Numbered from the stretch's first letter, positions 7,536 through 15,460 are shown. The stretch is 20,636 bases of DNA from an archaeon (GCA_016550425.1 JABXGS010000036.1:1-20636), one strand, 5' to 3'. Notes: generated by a model not told the origin, from the sequence alone. Numbers and translations are program-made.

Positions 7536-8717
7536 ATGGTGACCCACTGGAGAGTGCGCCATGTGCAGTTGCTATTACCCCCACCATTGGACGCGATTGT
7601 CACGTTATTAATGATTATCATCTTTCCTGGGTTCCTATTCCTGACAGGTTATGCCTTCTACATGGAATGGGTGGACCGGAAATTTTACGCTGACCAACAT
7701 CACCGCATCGGCCCATTATACACAGGCTGGCGGGGCATCCTTCAACCCTTTGCAGACTTTGTCAAACTGATGGCAAAAGAGGATGTCACCCCCGCAGCGG
7801 TAGATAAAATTGGCTTTACCCTCACCCCGATACTAGCGTTAGCCATTCCTATAACTGTCCTTTTACTAGTCCCAATCGGCATTTCTCAGACGGCCTTCTT
7901 TACGGTGACCGGAATCATGTATTTTGAAGGGGACCTGTTAATGATCGGCTTCTTTAGCACCATGTTTACCATAATGCTCTTCATTGCTGGCTGGTCCTCA
8001 TCGAACCGGTTTGGATTTACGGGAGCCATGCGTGGTATCGTGCAGATGCTGGCTTATGAAATTCCCTTAGTACTTTCACTCTTTGCCGCGGGCATGGTTG
8101 CAGGAAGTCTCAGCTTGAGCGGCGTCGTAATCTACCAAGCCAACCTCGGATTACCCCTCATCGTGAATCCTGCGTTCATTGGCCTATTCATCGTCTTCCT
8201 CATCGCCGCACAAGCAGAAGCTGAACGCATTCCCTTTGACGCCCCCATCGCGGAAACCGAAATCGTTGGTGGCTGGGAAACCGAATTCTCTGGCAAGAAA
8301 CTCGCCTTCTTCCGCCTTTCCAACAACTTCGAAGTCCTACTTGCCGCAGCCCTTGGAACCGCCGTCTTCCTCGGTGGCCCCCTCGGTCCAGAAGTCTTTA
8401 TGGTATTCCTTGCCAATGGAGGCTTTATTCCCGGTGTCAATGTGAGCTCAGGGCAATACATGACCTGGATAACTGGGAATATGCCCTTCCTCCTTATCCC
8501 CGCCGTTGCTGCGATCTACTACACGTTCTGGTTCATCATAAAAACGACCATTATCGTCCTAATCTTATCCAATATGAAGGCCCTCATGTCCCGCTGGCGC
8601 ATCGATCAAATTGCCCATGACAGTTGGAAATGGGTCATCCCTATAAGCCTCCTCTTGGTAGGTATCTTGCTAGCCTGGCCCTTCATAATGGACTTCATCG
8701 TCGCCCTATCCCCCTAG
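7536..8717 (+). CDS. NuoH-like / complex I-type membrane subunit
   Basis: This 393-residue protein with about eight or nine membrane helices is the membrane anchor subunit H of complex I, F420H2 dehydrogenase or membrane-bound hydrogenase type complexes. Landmarks are EWVDRKFYADQHHRIGPLYTG followed by GILQPFADFVKLMAKED (the subunit H quinone-site loop has the form ERKxxGxxQxRxGPN and GxxQPxADxxKLxxKE), YEIPLVLS, and AEAERIPFDAPIAETEIVGGW-TEFSG with LAFFRLSNNFE. These acidic loops couple electron transfer to ion movement. The gene is followed 15 bases later by the NuoI-like ferredoxin, so the two form an operon. No NuoB/C/D or antiporter subunit is in the window, so the pair must work with subunits encoded elsewhere. 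ATG start; a GTG one codon later is also possible. Codons are richer in C than those of the genes to the left. Confidence 0.9.
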   Translation: MVTHWRVRHVQLLLPPPLDAIVTLLMIIIFPGFLFLTGYAFYMEWVDRKFYADQHHRIGPLYTGWRGILQPFADFVKLMAKEDVTPAAVDKIGFTLTPILALAIPITVLLLVPIGISQTAFFTVTGIMYFEGDLLMIGFFSTMFTIMLFIAGWSSSNRFGFTGAMRGIVQMLAYEIPLVLSLFAAGMVAGSLSLSGVVIYQANLGLPLIVNPAFIGLFIVFLIAAQAEAERIPFDAPIAETEIVGGWETEFSGKKLAFFRLSNNFEVLLAAALGTAVFLGGPLGPEVFMVFLANGGFIPGVNVSSGQYMTWITGNMPFLLIPAVAAIYYTFWFIIKTTIIVLILSNMKALMSRWRIDQIAHDSWKWVIPISLLLVGILLAWPFIMDFIVALSP

Positions 8718-8732
8718 GAGTGTGAAAAAAAC

Positions 8733-9128
8733 ATGCCACGACCTGGAGCAATGGAAACCGAAATCCTAAGCACTGTTCTCAAAAGAAAATCTGCCACTAT
8801 CCGCTATCCCTTCCAAGACGCCGTCCGTCCCGAACGGCTCCGGGGCAAAATCGAGCACGACATCGAAAAATGCACTGGCTGTGGTCTCTGCAGCCGTGAT
8901 TGCCCCGCTACCGCTATAGAAATGGTTCCATCCACCAAAACCAAAACCCAAAAGAAGCCTAAATTCCGCTTCGACCGCTGCATTTGGTGCGGCACCTGTG
9001 AAGCCGTCTGCCCGAAGAAGGCAATCACTTTGACACCGAATTTTGAGTTGGCGGCATTTACATTGAAGGATGACCATCTATTTGTCGTATCAGAGGATCC
9101 GGAGCCTGCAGAGAAAGTCGAAGAGTAG
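8733..9128 (+). CDS. NuoI-like 2x[4Fe-4S] ferredoxin subunit
   Basis: A 131-residue protein with two bacterial-type ferredoxin motifs: CTGCGLCSRDCP (Cys47, 50, 53, 57) and CIWCGTCEAVCP (Cys83, 86, 89, 93). Each should bind one [4Fe-4S] cluster. The N-terminal segment TIRYPFQDAVRPERLRGKIEHD is typical of complex I subunit I and its hydrogenase or Fpo relatives, where this subunit carries electrons to the quinone or membrane side next to subunit H. That matches its position 15 bases after the NuoH-like gene. The 26-residue spacer between motifs contains a Lys-rich loop. The C-terminal tail is acidic. A second ATG at 8751 is a possible start. No membrane segment; it should sit on the cytoplasmic face of the complex. 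Confidence 0.9.
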   Translation: MPRPGAMETEILSTVLKRKSATIRYPFQDAVRPERLRGKIEHDIEKCTGCGLCSRDCPATAIEMVPSTKTKTQKKPKFRFDRCIWCGTCEAVCPKKAITLTPNFELAAFTLKDDHLFVVSEDPEPAEKVEE

Positions 9129-9159
9129 CCTGAACGTGTTGTTAGGACACTTTTAGTTG

Positions 9160-9194
9160 ATTCGATTAAGTAGTGGATTCTGGGATAATCGAAT
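9160..9194. terminator. inverted repeat between convergent nuoI-like and mrp genes
   Basis: ATTCGATTA (9160-9168) and TAATCGAAT (9186-9194) are perfect 9-base inverted arms with a 17-base loop, placed between two facing stop codons. A shared transcript-end hairpin is likely, though the loop is long and no strong T-run is attached on either strand. Confidence 0.4.
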
Positions 9195-9204
9195 AGTTAG
9201 AAAT

Positions 9205-10071
9205 TTAATGTTGTCCTTTTAGTCGTTCTAAGAGTCGATCGACGACATGTTGGAAGGCATTGGCGACCGGAGATTTGGCATCAGTGACGATGAAGGGTTT
9301 TCCTTCGTCGGAGAGAGTCATGACGCGGGGGTCAAAGGGGAGGTCGCCGAGGTAGAAGAGGCTGAGGTCTTGAGCGGCTTGTTTGCCGCCGCCTTTGCCG
9401 AAAAGGTTGGTGACTTTGCCGCAGTGGGGGCAGTGGAAGCCAGACATATTTTCGATAAGACCGAGGATTGGCACGTTCATGGTGCGGGCCATGGTGGCGG
9501 CTTTGCGGGCGTCGAGAAGGGCGACTTCCTGGGGGGTGGTGACGATGATGACACCGTCGAGGTCGGGGAGGAGTTGCATGATGCTGAGGGATTCATCACC
9601 GGTGCCAGGTGGTAGGTCGATGATGAGGTATTCTAGTTTGCCCCAGTTGACTTTGGAGAGGAATTCGCTGAGGACGCGCATTTTGAGGGGACCGCGCCAG
9701 ATTACGGGGGTGTCGGCGGATTGGAGGAGGAATTCCATGGAAACGCTGAGGATGTTGAGGGGACCTACAACGGGTTCGAGGCCTTTGTCCCCGCCAATCA
9801 TGCGGGTGCCTTCGAGGCCCAGCATTTTGGGGACGTTGGGTCCAGTGATGTCTGCGTCGAGGATGCCAACCACGTTTCCTTTCCAAGCGAGTGCGGTGGC
9901 GAGGTTGATGGCGACAGTGGTTTTACCAACGCCACCTTTACCGGAGAGGATGGCGATCTTATGTTTGACATGGCGCATTTTTTCAGCGATTTCTTGTTCA
10001 GCACTAGTTTGAGCGCCAATCTTGAGATCTTTGGGAATTTTACCTGAGGGTTTAGAGGTGTCTTTCGGCAT
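9205..10071 (-). CDS. Mrp/NBP35-family Fe-S cluster carrier ATPase
   Basis: A deviant Walker P-loop ATPase of 288 residues from the chosen ATG. It has SGKGGVGKTT (43-52) with the signature lysine, DADITGPNVP (73-82), DLPPGTGDESLS (153-164), and a CPHC pair in ENMSGFHCPHCG (Cys214, Cys217), which in ApbC/Nbp35/Ind1 proteins bridges a [4Fe-4S] cluster at the dimer interface. It receives and delivers Fe-S clusters to target apoproteins in the cytoplasm. Its 3' end faces the nuoI-like gene, whose product needs two clusters; complex I maturation by the Mrp-type Ind1 is known elsewhere, but the convergent orientation means no shared transcript. An upstream GTG at 10125 would add 18 residues (MFPIKQPTS...) that look unrelated to the family, so I prefer the ATG at 10071. 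Confidence 0.92.
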   Translation of the reverse strand: MPKDTSKPSGKIPKDLKIGAQTSAEQEIAEKMRHVKHKIAILSGKGGVGKTTVAINLATALAWKGNVVGILDADITGPNVPKMLGLEGTRMIGGDKGLEPVVGPLNILSVSMEFLLQSADTPVIWRGPLKMRVLSEFLSKVNWGKLEYLIIDLPPGTGDESLSIMQLLPDLDGVIIVTTPQEVALLDARKAATMARTMNVPILGLIENMSGFHCPHCGKVTNLFGKGGGKQAAQDLSLFYLGDLPFDPRVMTLSDEGKPFIVTDAKSPVANAFQHVVDRLLERLKGQH

Positions 10072-10212
10072 AGAAATAATCACGACCAGAGAAGAGTCGG
10101 ATGTTGGCTGCTTTATGGGGAACACCTTTAATGTTACGCATCAGCAAAGCACAATAACTCCTCAAATCGGGTAGGGTTCAGCTATTGAGTTAATGCGTTG
10201 TGAGATGATTTC

Positions 10213-10908
10213 ATGGTCCAAGTAATTGCACATCGGGGAACAGGAATAGGTCAGCGCGAGAATACCCTTCAAGCTTTTAAAACTGCTATCTCTTGGGGCG
10301 TCGATTGTATTGAATGTGACATTCGAAATTCACGCGATTGGGTCGCTGTAATTATACATGATCTATCATTAGACCGATTTCCCAGTACAACAGGAAAAGT
10401 CGCTGATTATTCCTTATCAGAATTAAAAGCGATAGAAATTGGTAAGGTAGAAAGAATTCCGACATTGACCGAATTTTTCGACTTGGTAGCACCTAATAAA
10501 GATGTAGGTATTGACTTGGATGTCAAGATTATCGGTATGGAAGCCCAGATAATGGATAGGCTTCAAGAATACGATTTGGTTCATCGAACGATGATTTCAT
10601 CGTTTATTCAACCAGTATTGAAAGAAGTTCGCAGGCTTAACGATGATATTGTGACAGCTCTTTTGTATGAGTATGATTTGCGAAATCCGGTTGAAGTGGC
10701 AAAGGGTCTTGGATGTACGGCGATAAATCCGCAATTGCATTTTATTGATTCAACGCTTATAGCGAAATGCCATCGAGAAGGATTGAAGATTAATCCGTGG
10801 GTGATTAATGAACCTGAGGAAATGCGTCGATTCATTGAATACGGTGTTGATGGTATAATTACTGATTTGCCCCTACTTCTACTCAAGATGCTCAACCGTG
10901 GAAGTTGA
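10213..10908 (+). CDS. glycerophosphodiester phosphodiesterase
   Basis: This 231-residue TIM-barrel enzyme carries the GDPD signature: AHRG (H7-G9), RENT (E16-T18), DCIECDIR (E34, D36), IIHD (H49, D50) with LDR, and a C-terminal GVDGIITDLP. H7 and H49 are the expected acid/base pair, and E34/D36 bind the divalent metal. It would hydrolyse glycerophosphodiesters to glycerol phosphate and an alcohol in the cytoplasm; no signal peptide is seen. In archaea the natural lipid-derived substrate may be a glycerol-1-phosphate diester, which is inference. The usual EIK metal-ligand motif reads DVK (Asp103), a conservative swap. The M42 peptidase gene starts 6 bases after the stop, so the two are probably cotranscribed. 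Confidence 0.9.
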   Translation: MVQVIAHRGTGIGQRENTLQAFKTAISWGVDCIECDIRNSRDWVAVIIHDLSLDRFPSTTGKVADYSLSELKAIEIGKVERIPTLTEFFDLVAPNKDVGIDLDVKIIGMEAQIMDRLQEYDLVHRTMISSFIQPVLKEVRRLNDDIVTALLYEYDLRNPVEVAKGLGCTAINPQLHFIDSTLIAKCHREGLKINPWVINEPEEMRRFIEYGVDGIITDLPLLLLKMLNRGS

Positions 10909-10914
10909 TGAAGC

Positions 10915-11970
10915 ATGCATGAGTTCTTGGAAAAGTTAGTCTTCGCTGATGCTCCGCCGGGTCGAGAAAATGAGATTCGCGATATTATCGTACGGGAACT
11001 GGATCCGTTAGTTGATGAGATAAGAATGGATGCGCTGGGAAATGTTATCGTGACAAAGAGAGGGAGTACGAAAAAATCTTTGATGCTGATTGCGCATCAG
11101 GATGAGGATTGGGCGCTTCTTTTGACTCATATTGATGATGATGGGTTTCTCCGATTTATCAGACTTGTCGGACATCGTTGGAATATACTGGGGCAGCGAG
11201 TCACCATCCACGGAAAAAAGGGAAAAAGGAAAGGTGTGGTTGGACTTGCTGCACCCCACCTAATCCCGGTTAAGGAATTACAGGAAGGGTATGTACCGGA
11301 TTTTGATAAGATGTTCATTGATTGTGGAGCTCAGAGTGCAGACGACGCCTTAGCTATGGGGATAGAGCGGGGGCAATACGTTACGGCAGAAAAACACTTT
11401 GAGGTATTGCGGAATGGTCGGTTGCTTGCAAATAGTTTTGATAATCGAGCCGGGCTTGCTGCAATGATTGAGGTTTTTCGACGTATTCATGACCAGAAGC
11501 TAGCGATGAATGTGGTGGGTGTGGCCTCAGTCCAAGAGGAATTGGGCACACGGGGAGCTGGACCAGCAGCGCACCAGATAGAGCCAGATTTTGCTATCGC
11601 GTTGGATGTATCTCCCACTGGAGATCATCCCAATATCAAAGAAGGGTTAGTTCCGGTTAAGTTGGGGCAAGGACCTGTCCTGTTGAAAGCCGATCAATTT
11701 CATGTGACGTCATCGAGACTTAACTCGTGGATAATTACTGTCGCAGAGAGGCAGCAGATACCCTTACAAGAGGTGGTGTTACGTGCCCCCATTCACTTTG
11801 GTACGGATGCTGCAGCTGTTGAAGTCATTAAATCTGGAAGTCAGACAACATCTTTACTAATACCCACTCGTTATTTCCATACAACAAACTCGTTGATTCA
11901 ATATTCAGACTTGGAACTCACAGTCAAGTTGCTAATAGCGTGTCTGCAATCCCTTAATCAACTTAGGTAA
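10915..11970 (+). CDS. M42-family zinc aminopeptidase
   Basis: This 351-residue protein keeps all five metal ligands of M42 (FrvX/TET-type) peptidases: AHQDE (H61, D63), NSFDNRAG (D176), QEELGTRGA (E208 as general base, E209), ALD (D231) and PTRYFHTTN (H322). The FGTDAAA and SLLIPTRY segments are also typical. Such enzymes form large tetrahedral assemblies that trim peptides released by proteasomes. The first ligand motif is unusual: AHQDEDWALLLTHID replaces the common AHMDEIGFMV form, changing residues that line the substrate pocket entrance. The PDZ-like insert (about 80-160) is present. The ATG at 10915 follows the GDPD stop by 6 bases with no clear Shine-Dalgarno site, suggesting coupled translation. 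Confidence 0.9.
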   Translation: MHEFLEKLVFADAPPGRENEIRDIIVRELDPLVDEIRMDALGNVIVTKRGSTKKSLMLIAHQDEDWALLLTHIDDDGFLRFIRLVGHRWNILGQRVTIHGKKGKRKGVVGLAAPHLIPVKELQEGYVPDFDKMFIDCGAQSADDALAMGIERGQYVTAEKHFEVLRNGRLLANSFDNRAGLAAMIEVFRRIHDQKLAMNVVGVASVQEELGTRGAGPAAHQIEPDFAIALDVSPTGDHPNIKEGLVPVKLGQGPVLLKADQFHVTSSRLNSWIITVAERQQIPLQEVVLRAPIHFGTDAAAVEVIKSGSQTTSLLIPTRYFHTTNSLIQYSDLELTVKLLIACLQSLNQLR

Positions 11971-12011
11971 TAAACTGGTCTTTGTTGGAACAAGAGAAAT
12001 TGTGTACTCAG

Positions 12012-12563
12012 CTATTCTATGAGACCGAGGTCACGCATGTGGTCAGCGAGAAGATAGATGGCTTTTCGGGTGATAGTCTCTTTGTTAGTTCCTGCACAGA
12101 CGATGCGTCCACTGCTGAAGATAAGGAAGACAGCTTTGGGTGTTTTCATACGGTAGATGAGTCCTGGGAAGACTTCGGGCTCATATAGACACCGTTCGAG
12201 AGCCATCTGGGCCATATCTAGGTCCACGCGACTGTGTAAATCTCCAGAGGCCACAATGTTTTGAATCGTGATTTTTGGTGTCCCGGATACGGTGATGCCA
12301 GCTTTGCGAATCTTGGCAATTACGTTTTCAACGGCTTTTTCAGCTTCGCTTTCTCGTCGTAATCCTGTGATGACCATCCGTCCGCTATTGAAAACGAGAA
12401 TGGTAGCTTTAGGGTTTTTTACGCGGAGCATTAACCCAGGAAATTGTTCAGGGTTATATTCGGCGTCCCGTTGTTTGCGGGCTAGAAGATTGAGATCAAT
12501 TTTCGCGTCGACTTCGACGCTTGCAACTACGTTTTCTATTTTATATTTGGGTCTCTTTGGCAA
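12012..12563 (-). CDS. tbp: TATA-box binding protein (TBP)
   Basis: This 183-residue protein is the archaeal general transcription factor that binds TATA boxes and recruits TFB and RNA polymerase. It has the two imperfect direct repeats of the saddle fold: residues about 8-90 (IENVVASVEVDAKIDL ... PEQFPGLMLRVKNPK ... NSGRMVITGLRRES) and about 99-182 (IQNIVASGDLHSRVDL ... PEVFPGLIYRMKTPK ... SSGRIVCAGTNKE). The paired FPGL and SGR motifs hold the DNA-intercalating phenylalanines and the groove contacts. The acidic C-terminal tail of some archaeal TBPs is absent. The start codon is TTG, fixed by GGGAGGT at 12571-12577 with 7-base spacing; no ATG in frame fits. It follows the Cdc48 gene but has its own multi-TATA promoter. 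Confidence 0.97.
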   Translation of the reverse strand: MPKRPKYKIENVVASVEVDAKIDLNLLARKQRDAEYNPEQFPGLMLRVKNPKATILVFNSGRMVITGLRRESEAEKAVENVIAKIRKAGITVSGTPKITIQNIVASGDLHSRVDLDMAQMALERCLYEPEVFPGLIYRMKTPKAVFLIFSSGRIVCAGTNKETITRKAIYLLADHMRDLGLIE

Positions 12564-12570
12564 AATGAAT

Positions 12571-12577
12571 ACCTCCC
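12571..12577 (-). promoter_or_regulatory. Shine-Dalgarno site deciding the TTG start of TBP
   Basis: On the minus strand GGGAGGT precedes TTG by 7 bases. This strong site supports initiation at the rare TTG codon. Confidence 0.75.
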
Positions 12578-12594
12578 AGTCGGGTGAAAGTGTG

Positions 12595-12655
12595 CTTTAT
12601 AAAGTTTTTAAAGACCTTTTATAGAATGGTTGTCACCCTTATAAACCTTTTATAG
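12595..12655 (-). promoter_or_regulatory. tandem TATA elements upstream of the TBP gene
   Basis: Reading the minus strand toward TBP: CTATAAAAGGT (12645-12655) runs into TTTATAAGG, then comes a second CTATAAAAGGT (12614-12624, an exact 11-base repeat spaced 31 bases), then the symmetric CTTTATAAAG (12595-12604). Each is a good TATA box. The middle one would start transcription near 12590, leaving room for the Shine-Dalgarno site. Confidence 0.6.
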
Positions 12656-12677
12656 GACCGCGAAAGGTCCGTATAAG

Positions 12678-12714
12678 GGAAAAAGTGGAGATTTCCGGCT
12701 CACGATTAGCCGGA
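12678..12714 (-). terminator. hairpin plus T-run terminator after Cdc48
   Basis: Inverted arms TCCGGCT (12694-12700) and AGCCGGA (12708-12714) give a perfect 7-base GC-rich stem with a 7-base loop, 10 bases beyond the Cdc48 stop. On the minus strand a run of five T (12680-12684) follows. It looks like a terminator separating the PadR-Cdc48 transcript from TBP. Confidence 0.6.
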
Positions 12715-12724
12715 TGATGAAAGA

Positions 12725-14977
12725 CTATGTATAAGGACCGGGGGTGGTATCAATGGCATCCCGTTGTGTTGACATGGTGTCAATGTATTCCTTGTAAGCC
12801 TTCAGCATTTCTGGGGTGACACTGGGTTTGATTTTCTTTAGAGCAGCTTCGAAATGTTTAGCGTTGACCGTGGTGAGTTTGTCTTCATGACGTATGGCAT
12901 ACATACCGGCTTCGCGGACAAGATTGGCGAGGTCAGCGCCTGAGTAGCCTTCCGTTGTTTTGGCAATCTGTTCGAAATCTACATCATCAGCAAGAGGCAT
13001 GTTTCGTGTGTGAACTTTGAGGATTTCGATCCGGGCATCCTTGTCAGGTGGTGGAACCATAATGATTCGGTCAAAGCGTCCTGGTCGAAGGAGTGCTTTG
13101 TCGATGATTTCGGGGCGATTAGTAGCTCCGATGACAACGACACCTTTGAGTTCCTCCATTCCATCCATTTCAGCGAGGATTTGATTGAGAACAGATTCGT
13201 AGACATGGCTGCCTTGCCATTGACCTCTCGCGGGGGCAAGACTATCTAGTTCGTCAAAGAAGATAATACTGGGGGCGACTTGACGGGCTTTCCGGAAGAT
13301 TTTCCGTATACCTTTCTCAGATTCACCTACCCACTTACTGAAAATCTCGGGTCCACGAATGGCAATGAAGTTAGCTTCACTCTCAGTAGCGACTGCTTTC
13401 GCAAGGAGTGTTTTTCCTCCGCCTGGGGGTCCGACAAGGAGAATGCCTTTGGGAGGTTGGACGCCAACTTTTTCGAACTTGCCAGGGTATTTGAGCGGCC
13501 ATTCAACTGCCTCGCGTAATTCGGCTTCTACCTCCTCCAAGCCTCCCACATCGTCCCATGAGACTTTGGGGATTTCGAGATAGATTTCGCGTAGAGCGGA
13601 GGGTTCTGCTCGACGACGAGATTCTTCAAAGTCTGCTCCTGTGACCTCGAGACTTTCAATAATTTCTGCAGGAAGAGGTTGATCTTCTTCCAAATTAATC
13701 TTGGGGAGTATGCGACGTAAGGTATTCATCGCGGCTTCCCGTGCAATCGCTGCAAGGTCAGCACCAACCATTCCATGGGTTGCATCCGCGAGAGCATCAA
13801 GATCCACATCTTTGGACAGAGGCATTCCGCGCGTATGAATTAACAGGACTTCCTTACGTCCATTTCGTGTGGGAACTGGAATCTCAATTTCTCGATCAAA
13901 CCGTCCAGGACGTCGAAGGGCGGGGTCTAGAGCATCTTGCCGATTAGTTGCTGCGATAACAATGACTCGACCACGTGCTTGTAGACCATCCATGAGTGCG
14001 AGGAGTTGGGCAACAACACGACGTTCCACTTCTCCTTGTACTTCTTCGCGTTTAGGTGCAATACTGTCAATTTCATCGATGAAGATGATGCTTGGAGCCC
14101 GTTCAGAGGCTTTTTCAAATAACTCGCGAAGACGCTTTTCCGATTCTCCATAGAATTTACTCATAATCTCGGGTCCATTGATGGAAATAAAGGTGGCATC
14201 GGATTCATTAGCTACAGCGCGGGCAAGCAGAGTTTTTCCTGTGCCTGGTGGACCAAAGAGGAGAACCCCTTTGGGTGGATCAATTCCGAGCCTGTCAAAG
14301 AGTACGGGGTGTTTCAAAGGGAGTTCGATCATCTCTCGGACACGATCAATAGCCTCATCGAGCCCACCAATGTCTTCGTAGGTGACGAGTGGAGCTTTTG
14401 CTGTAACGTCCACCGCTTCGGGTTGGATCTGGATAACGGTGTCTTCCGTGATCTTTACAACACCTTTGGGTGTGGTGCTTGTGACAACAAACTTGATTTC
14501 GCCAAGTGCAAAGGGAGCACCTGCGCCTCTCATCATAGCTTCAAATACAGAATAATCACCACTTCGAATAGCTCCGGATCCTGCTGTACTGATGATATCA
14601 CCAGGAGCTACGGGTCGTTGATTTAGACTGGGTTTTACTGCTTCGCCTTCGGCGACTATTCGAACACCTCGTTGAGCTGGGGCGAGTTCCACTCTTTTGG
14701 CTGGGGGTGGGTCGATGCGGTTGACTTCTACAAATTCTCCGATACCTGTACCGCTATTGTTTCGGACAAGTCCATCCATGAAGATTTTTCCTGAACCTGC
14801 ATGAATGGATTGGCCACGCCAGACACGTGCACCAGTGGCCTTTTTTCCTTTAATCTCAATGATATCGCCAGAGGTTACTCCAAGGCGTTCCATAACCTTG
14901 GGGTCTACACGGACAATCCCGCGACCGGCTTCATCGCTAGGCAGTGAGACAACACGCAGTTGAATTTTATTTGACAT
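12725..14977 (-). CDS. Cdc48/p97/VAT-type AAA+ ATPase
   Basis: A 750-residue two-ring unfoldase. Residues 1-190 form the Cdc48 N-domain (double-psi barrel with [12 protein letters not shown], then a second lobe). D1 has Walker A GPPGTGKT (242-249), Walker B IIFIDE (297-302) and pore loop KFYG (274-277). D2 has Walker A GPPGGGKT (516-523; T to G, a position that is Cys in eukaryotic p97), Walker B IIFFDE (571-576) and pore loop KWVG (548-551). It extracts and unfolds tagged or aggregated proteins, often for the 20S proteasome. The C-terminus ends GPYT, close to the HbYX proteasome-docking motif. GGAGG at 14988-14992, inside the end of padR, is its Shine-Dalgarno site. The ATG directly abuts the PadR stop codon, so both genes share an mRNA and probably PadR control. 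Confidence 0.97.
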   Translation of the reverse strand: MSNKIQLRVVSLPSDEAGRGIVRVDPKVMERLGVTSGDIIEIKGKKATGARVWRGQSIHAGSGKIFMDGLVRNNSGTGIGEFVEVNRIDPPPAKRVELAPAQRGVRIVAEGEAVKPSLNQRPVAPGDIISTAGSGAIRSGDYSVFEAMMRGAGAPFALGEIKFVVTSTTPKGVVKITEDTVIQIQPEAVDVTAKAPLVTYEDIGGLDEAIDRVREMIELPLKHPVLFDRLGIDPPKGVLLFGPPGTGKTLLARAVANESDATFISINGPEIMSKFYGESEKRLRELFEKASERAPSIIFIDEIDSIAPKREEVQGEVERRVVAQLLALMDGLQARGRVIVIAATNRQDALDPALRRPGRFDREIEIPVPTRNGRKEVLLIHTRGMPLSKDVDLDALADATHGMVGADLAAIAREAAMNTLRRILPKINLEEDQPLPAEIIESLEVTGADFEESRRRAEPSALREIYLEIPKVSWDDVGGLEEVEAELREAVEWPLKYPGKFEKVGVQPPKGILLVGPPGGGKTLLAKAVATESEANFIAIRGPEIFSKWVGESEKGIRKIFRKARQVAPSIIFFDELDSLAPARGQWQGSHVYESVLNQILAEMDGMEELKGVVVIGATNRPEIIDKALLRPGRFDRIIMVPPPDKDARIEILKVHTRNMPLADDVDFEQIAKTTEGYSGADLANLVREAGMYAIRHEDKLTTVNAKHFEAALKKIKPSVTPEMLKAYKEYIDTMSTQRDAIDTTPGPYT

Positions 14978-15400
14978 TTAATCAGTTTCCTCCATTAGGT
15001 GAGATAAGCGTTTACGGACTATTTGGAACTCCGAGGCCATCAACTGGAAGAGTGCTTCATATGTATCAAAGTAATGGTCGATCATGGCTTGGAGCAATTG
15101 ATCGCCATCCTTTGTTAGGCGATAGTATCGACGCATGGGTCCACGACCCTCACTGCGGACTTTGATATCGCCTACAATCCAGCCCTTTTCGGCGAGCCGA
15201 TTGAGGAGGGGATAGATGGTTCCAGGTTCCAGTTGAATGCGCCCTGCCGACATCTCATCGATTAGTGCGCTTATCCGCGCTCCATAAAGGCTTTCTTGTC
15301 GTAATAGGGTGAGTACCCAGAACTCAAGAATGCCACGGTTGATTTCACGAGTCCACTCTCGGAGTTTATCGTGGGTTTTGTCGGTGGAGCCATCAGTCAT
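14978..15400 (-). CDS. PadR-family transcriptional regulator
   Basis: A 140-residue winged-helix protein. Residues 20-100 show the PadR pattern: RGILEFWVLTLLRQESLYGARI, EPGTIYPLLNRLAEKGWI (recognition helix region, 58-75) and GPMRRYYRLTKDG (wing, 87-99). The C-terminal helix (100-137) would make the dimer. PadR proteins usually repress and respond to small ligands or stress. The reading frame extends upstream to 15511, but the ATG at 15400 has GGAG 9 bases before it and starts at the expected place, and the extra 37 residues overlap the promoter. A strong inverted repeat lies 16 bases upstream of this ATG, suggesting autoregulation. The stop codon touches the Cdc48 start, with no intergenic base. 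Confidence 0.92.
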   Translation of the reverse strand: MTDGSTDKTHDKLREWTREINRGILEFWVLTLLRQESLYGARISALIDEMSAGRIQLEPGTIYPLLNRLAEKGWIVGDIKVRSEGRGPMRRYYRLTKDGDQLLQAMIDHYFDTYEALFQLMASEFQIVRKRLSHLMEETD

Positions 15401-15415
15401 TTTGAGTTTCTCCAA

Positions 15416-15441
15416 ATATATAGTATAACTATATATAGTAT
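15416..15441. promoter_or_regulatory. PadR operator candidate
   Basis: ATATATAGT (15416-15424) and ACTATATAT (15428-15436) are perfect 9-base inverted arms with a 3-base centre. In addition ATATATAGTAT occurs twice in direct orientation (15416-15426 and 15431-15441), which also creates the 12-base palindrome ACTATATATAGT (15428-15439). The site overlaps the start point expected from the TATA box at 15461-15470. Confidence 0.6.
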
Positions 15442-15460
15442 GACAAAGCAGTATTACTAC

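Noticed and set aside
8132..8461. Minus-strand frame of 109 codons within the NuoH-like gene, and similar frames in the permease gene.
   Set aside because: They mirror codon structure of real membrane-protein genes and show no conserved features.
9247..10047. Long plus-strand frames opposite the Mrp gene, up to 209 codons.
   Set aside because: They are shadows of the strongly supported, GC-rich Mrp gene; their translations are low-complexity and lack domains.
10072..10125. GTG-initiated extension of Mrp by 18 residues.
   Set aside because: The residues do not resemble the family and no clear ribosome site precedes the GTG; kept only as an alternative start.
12656..12671. GGACC/GGTCC hairpin between Cdc48 and TBP.
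   Set aside because: Only 5 base pairs with a 6-base loop and no T-run attached; the stronger hairpin at 12694-12714 explains termination better.
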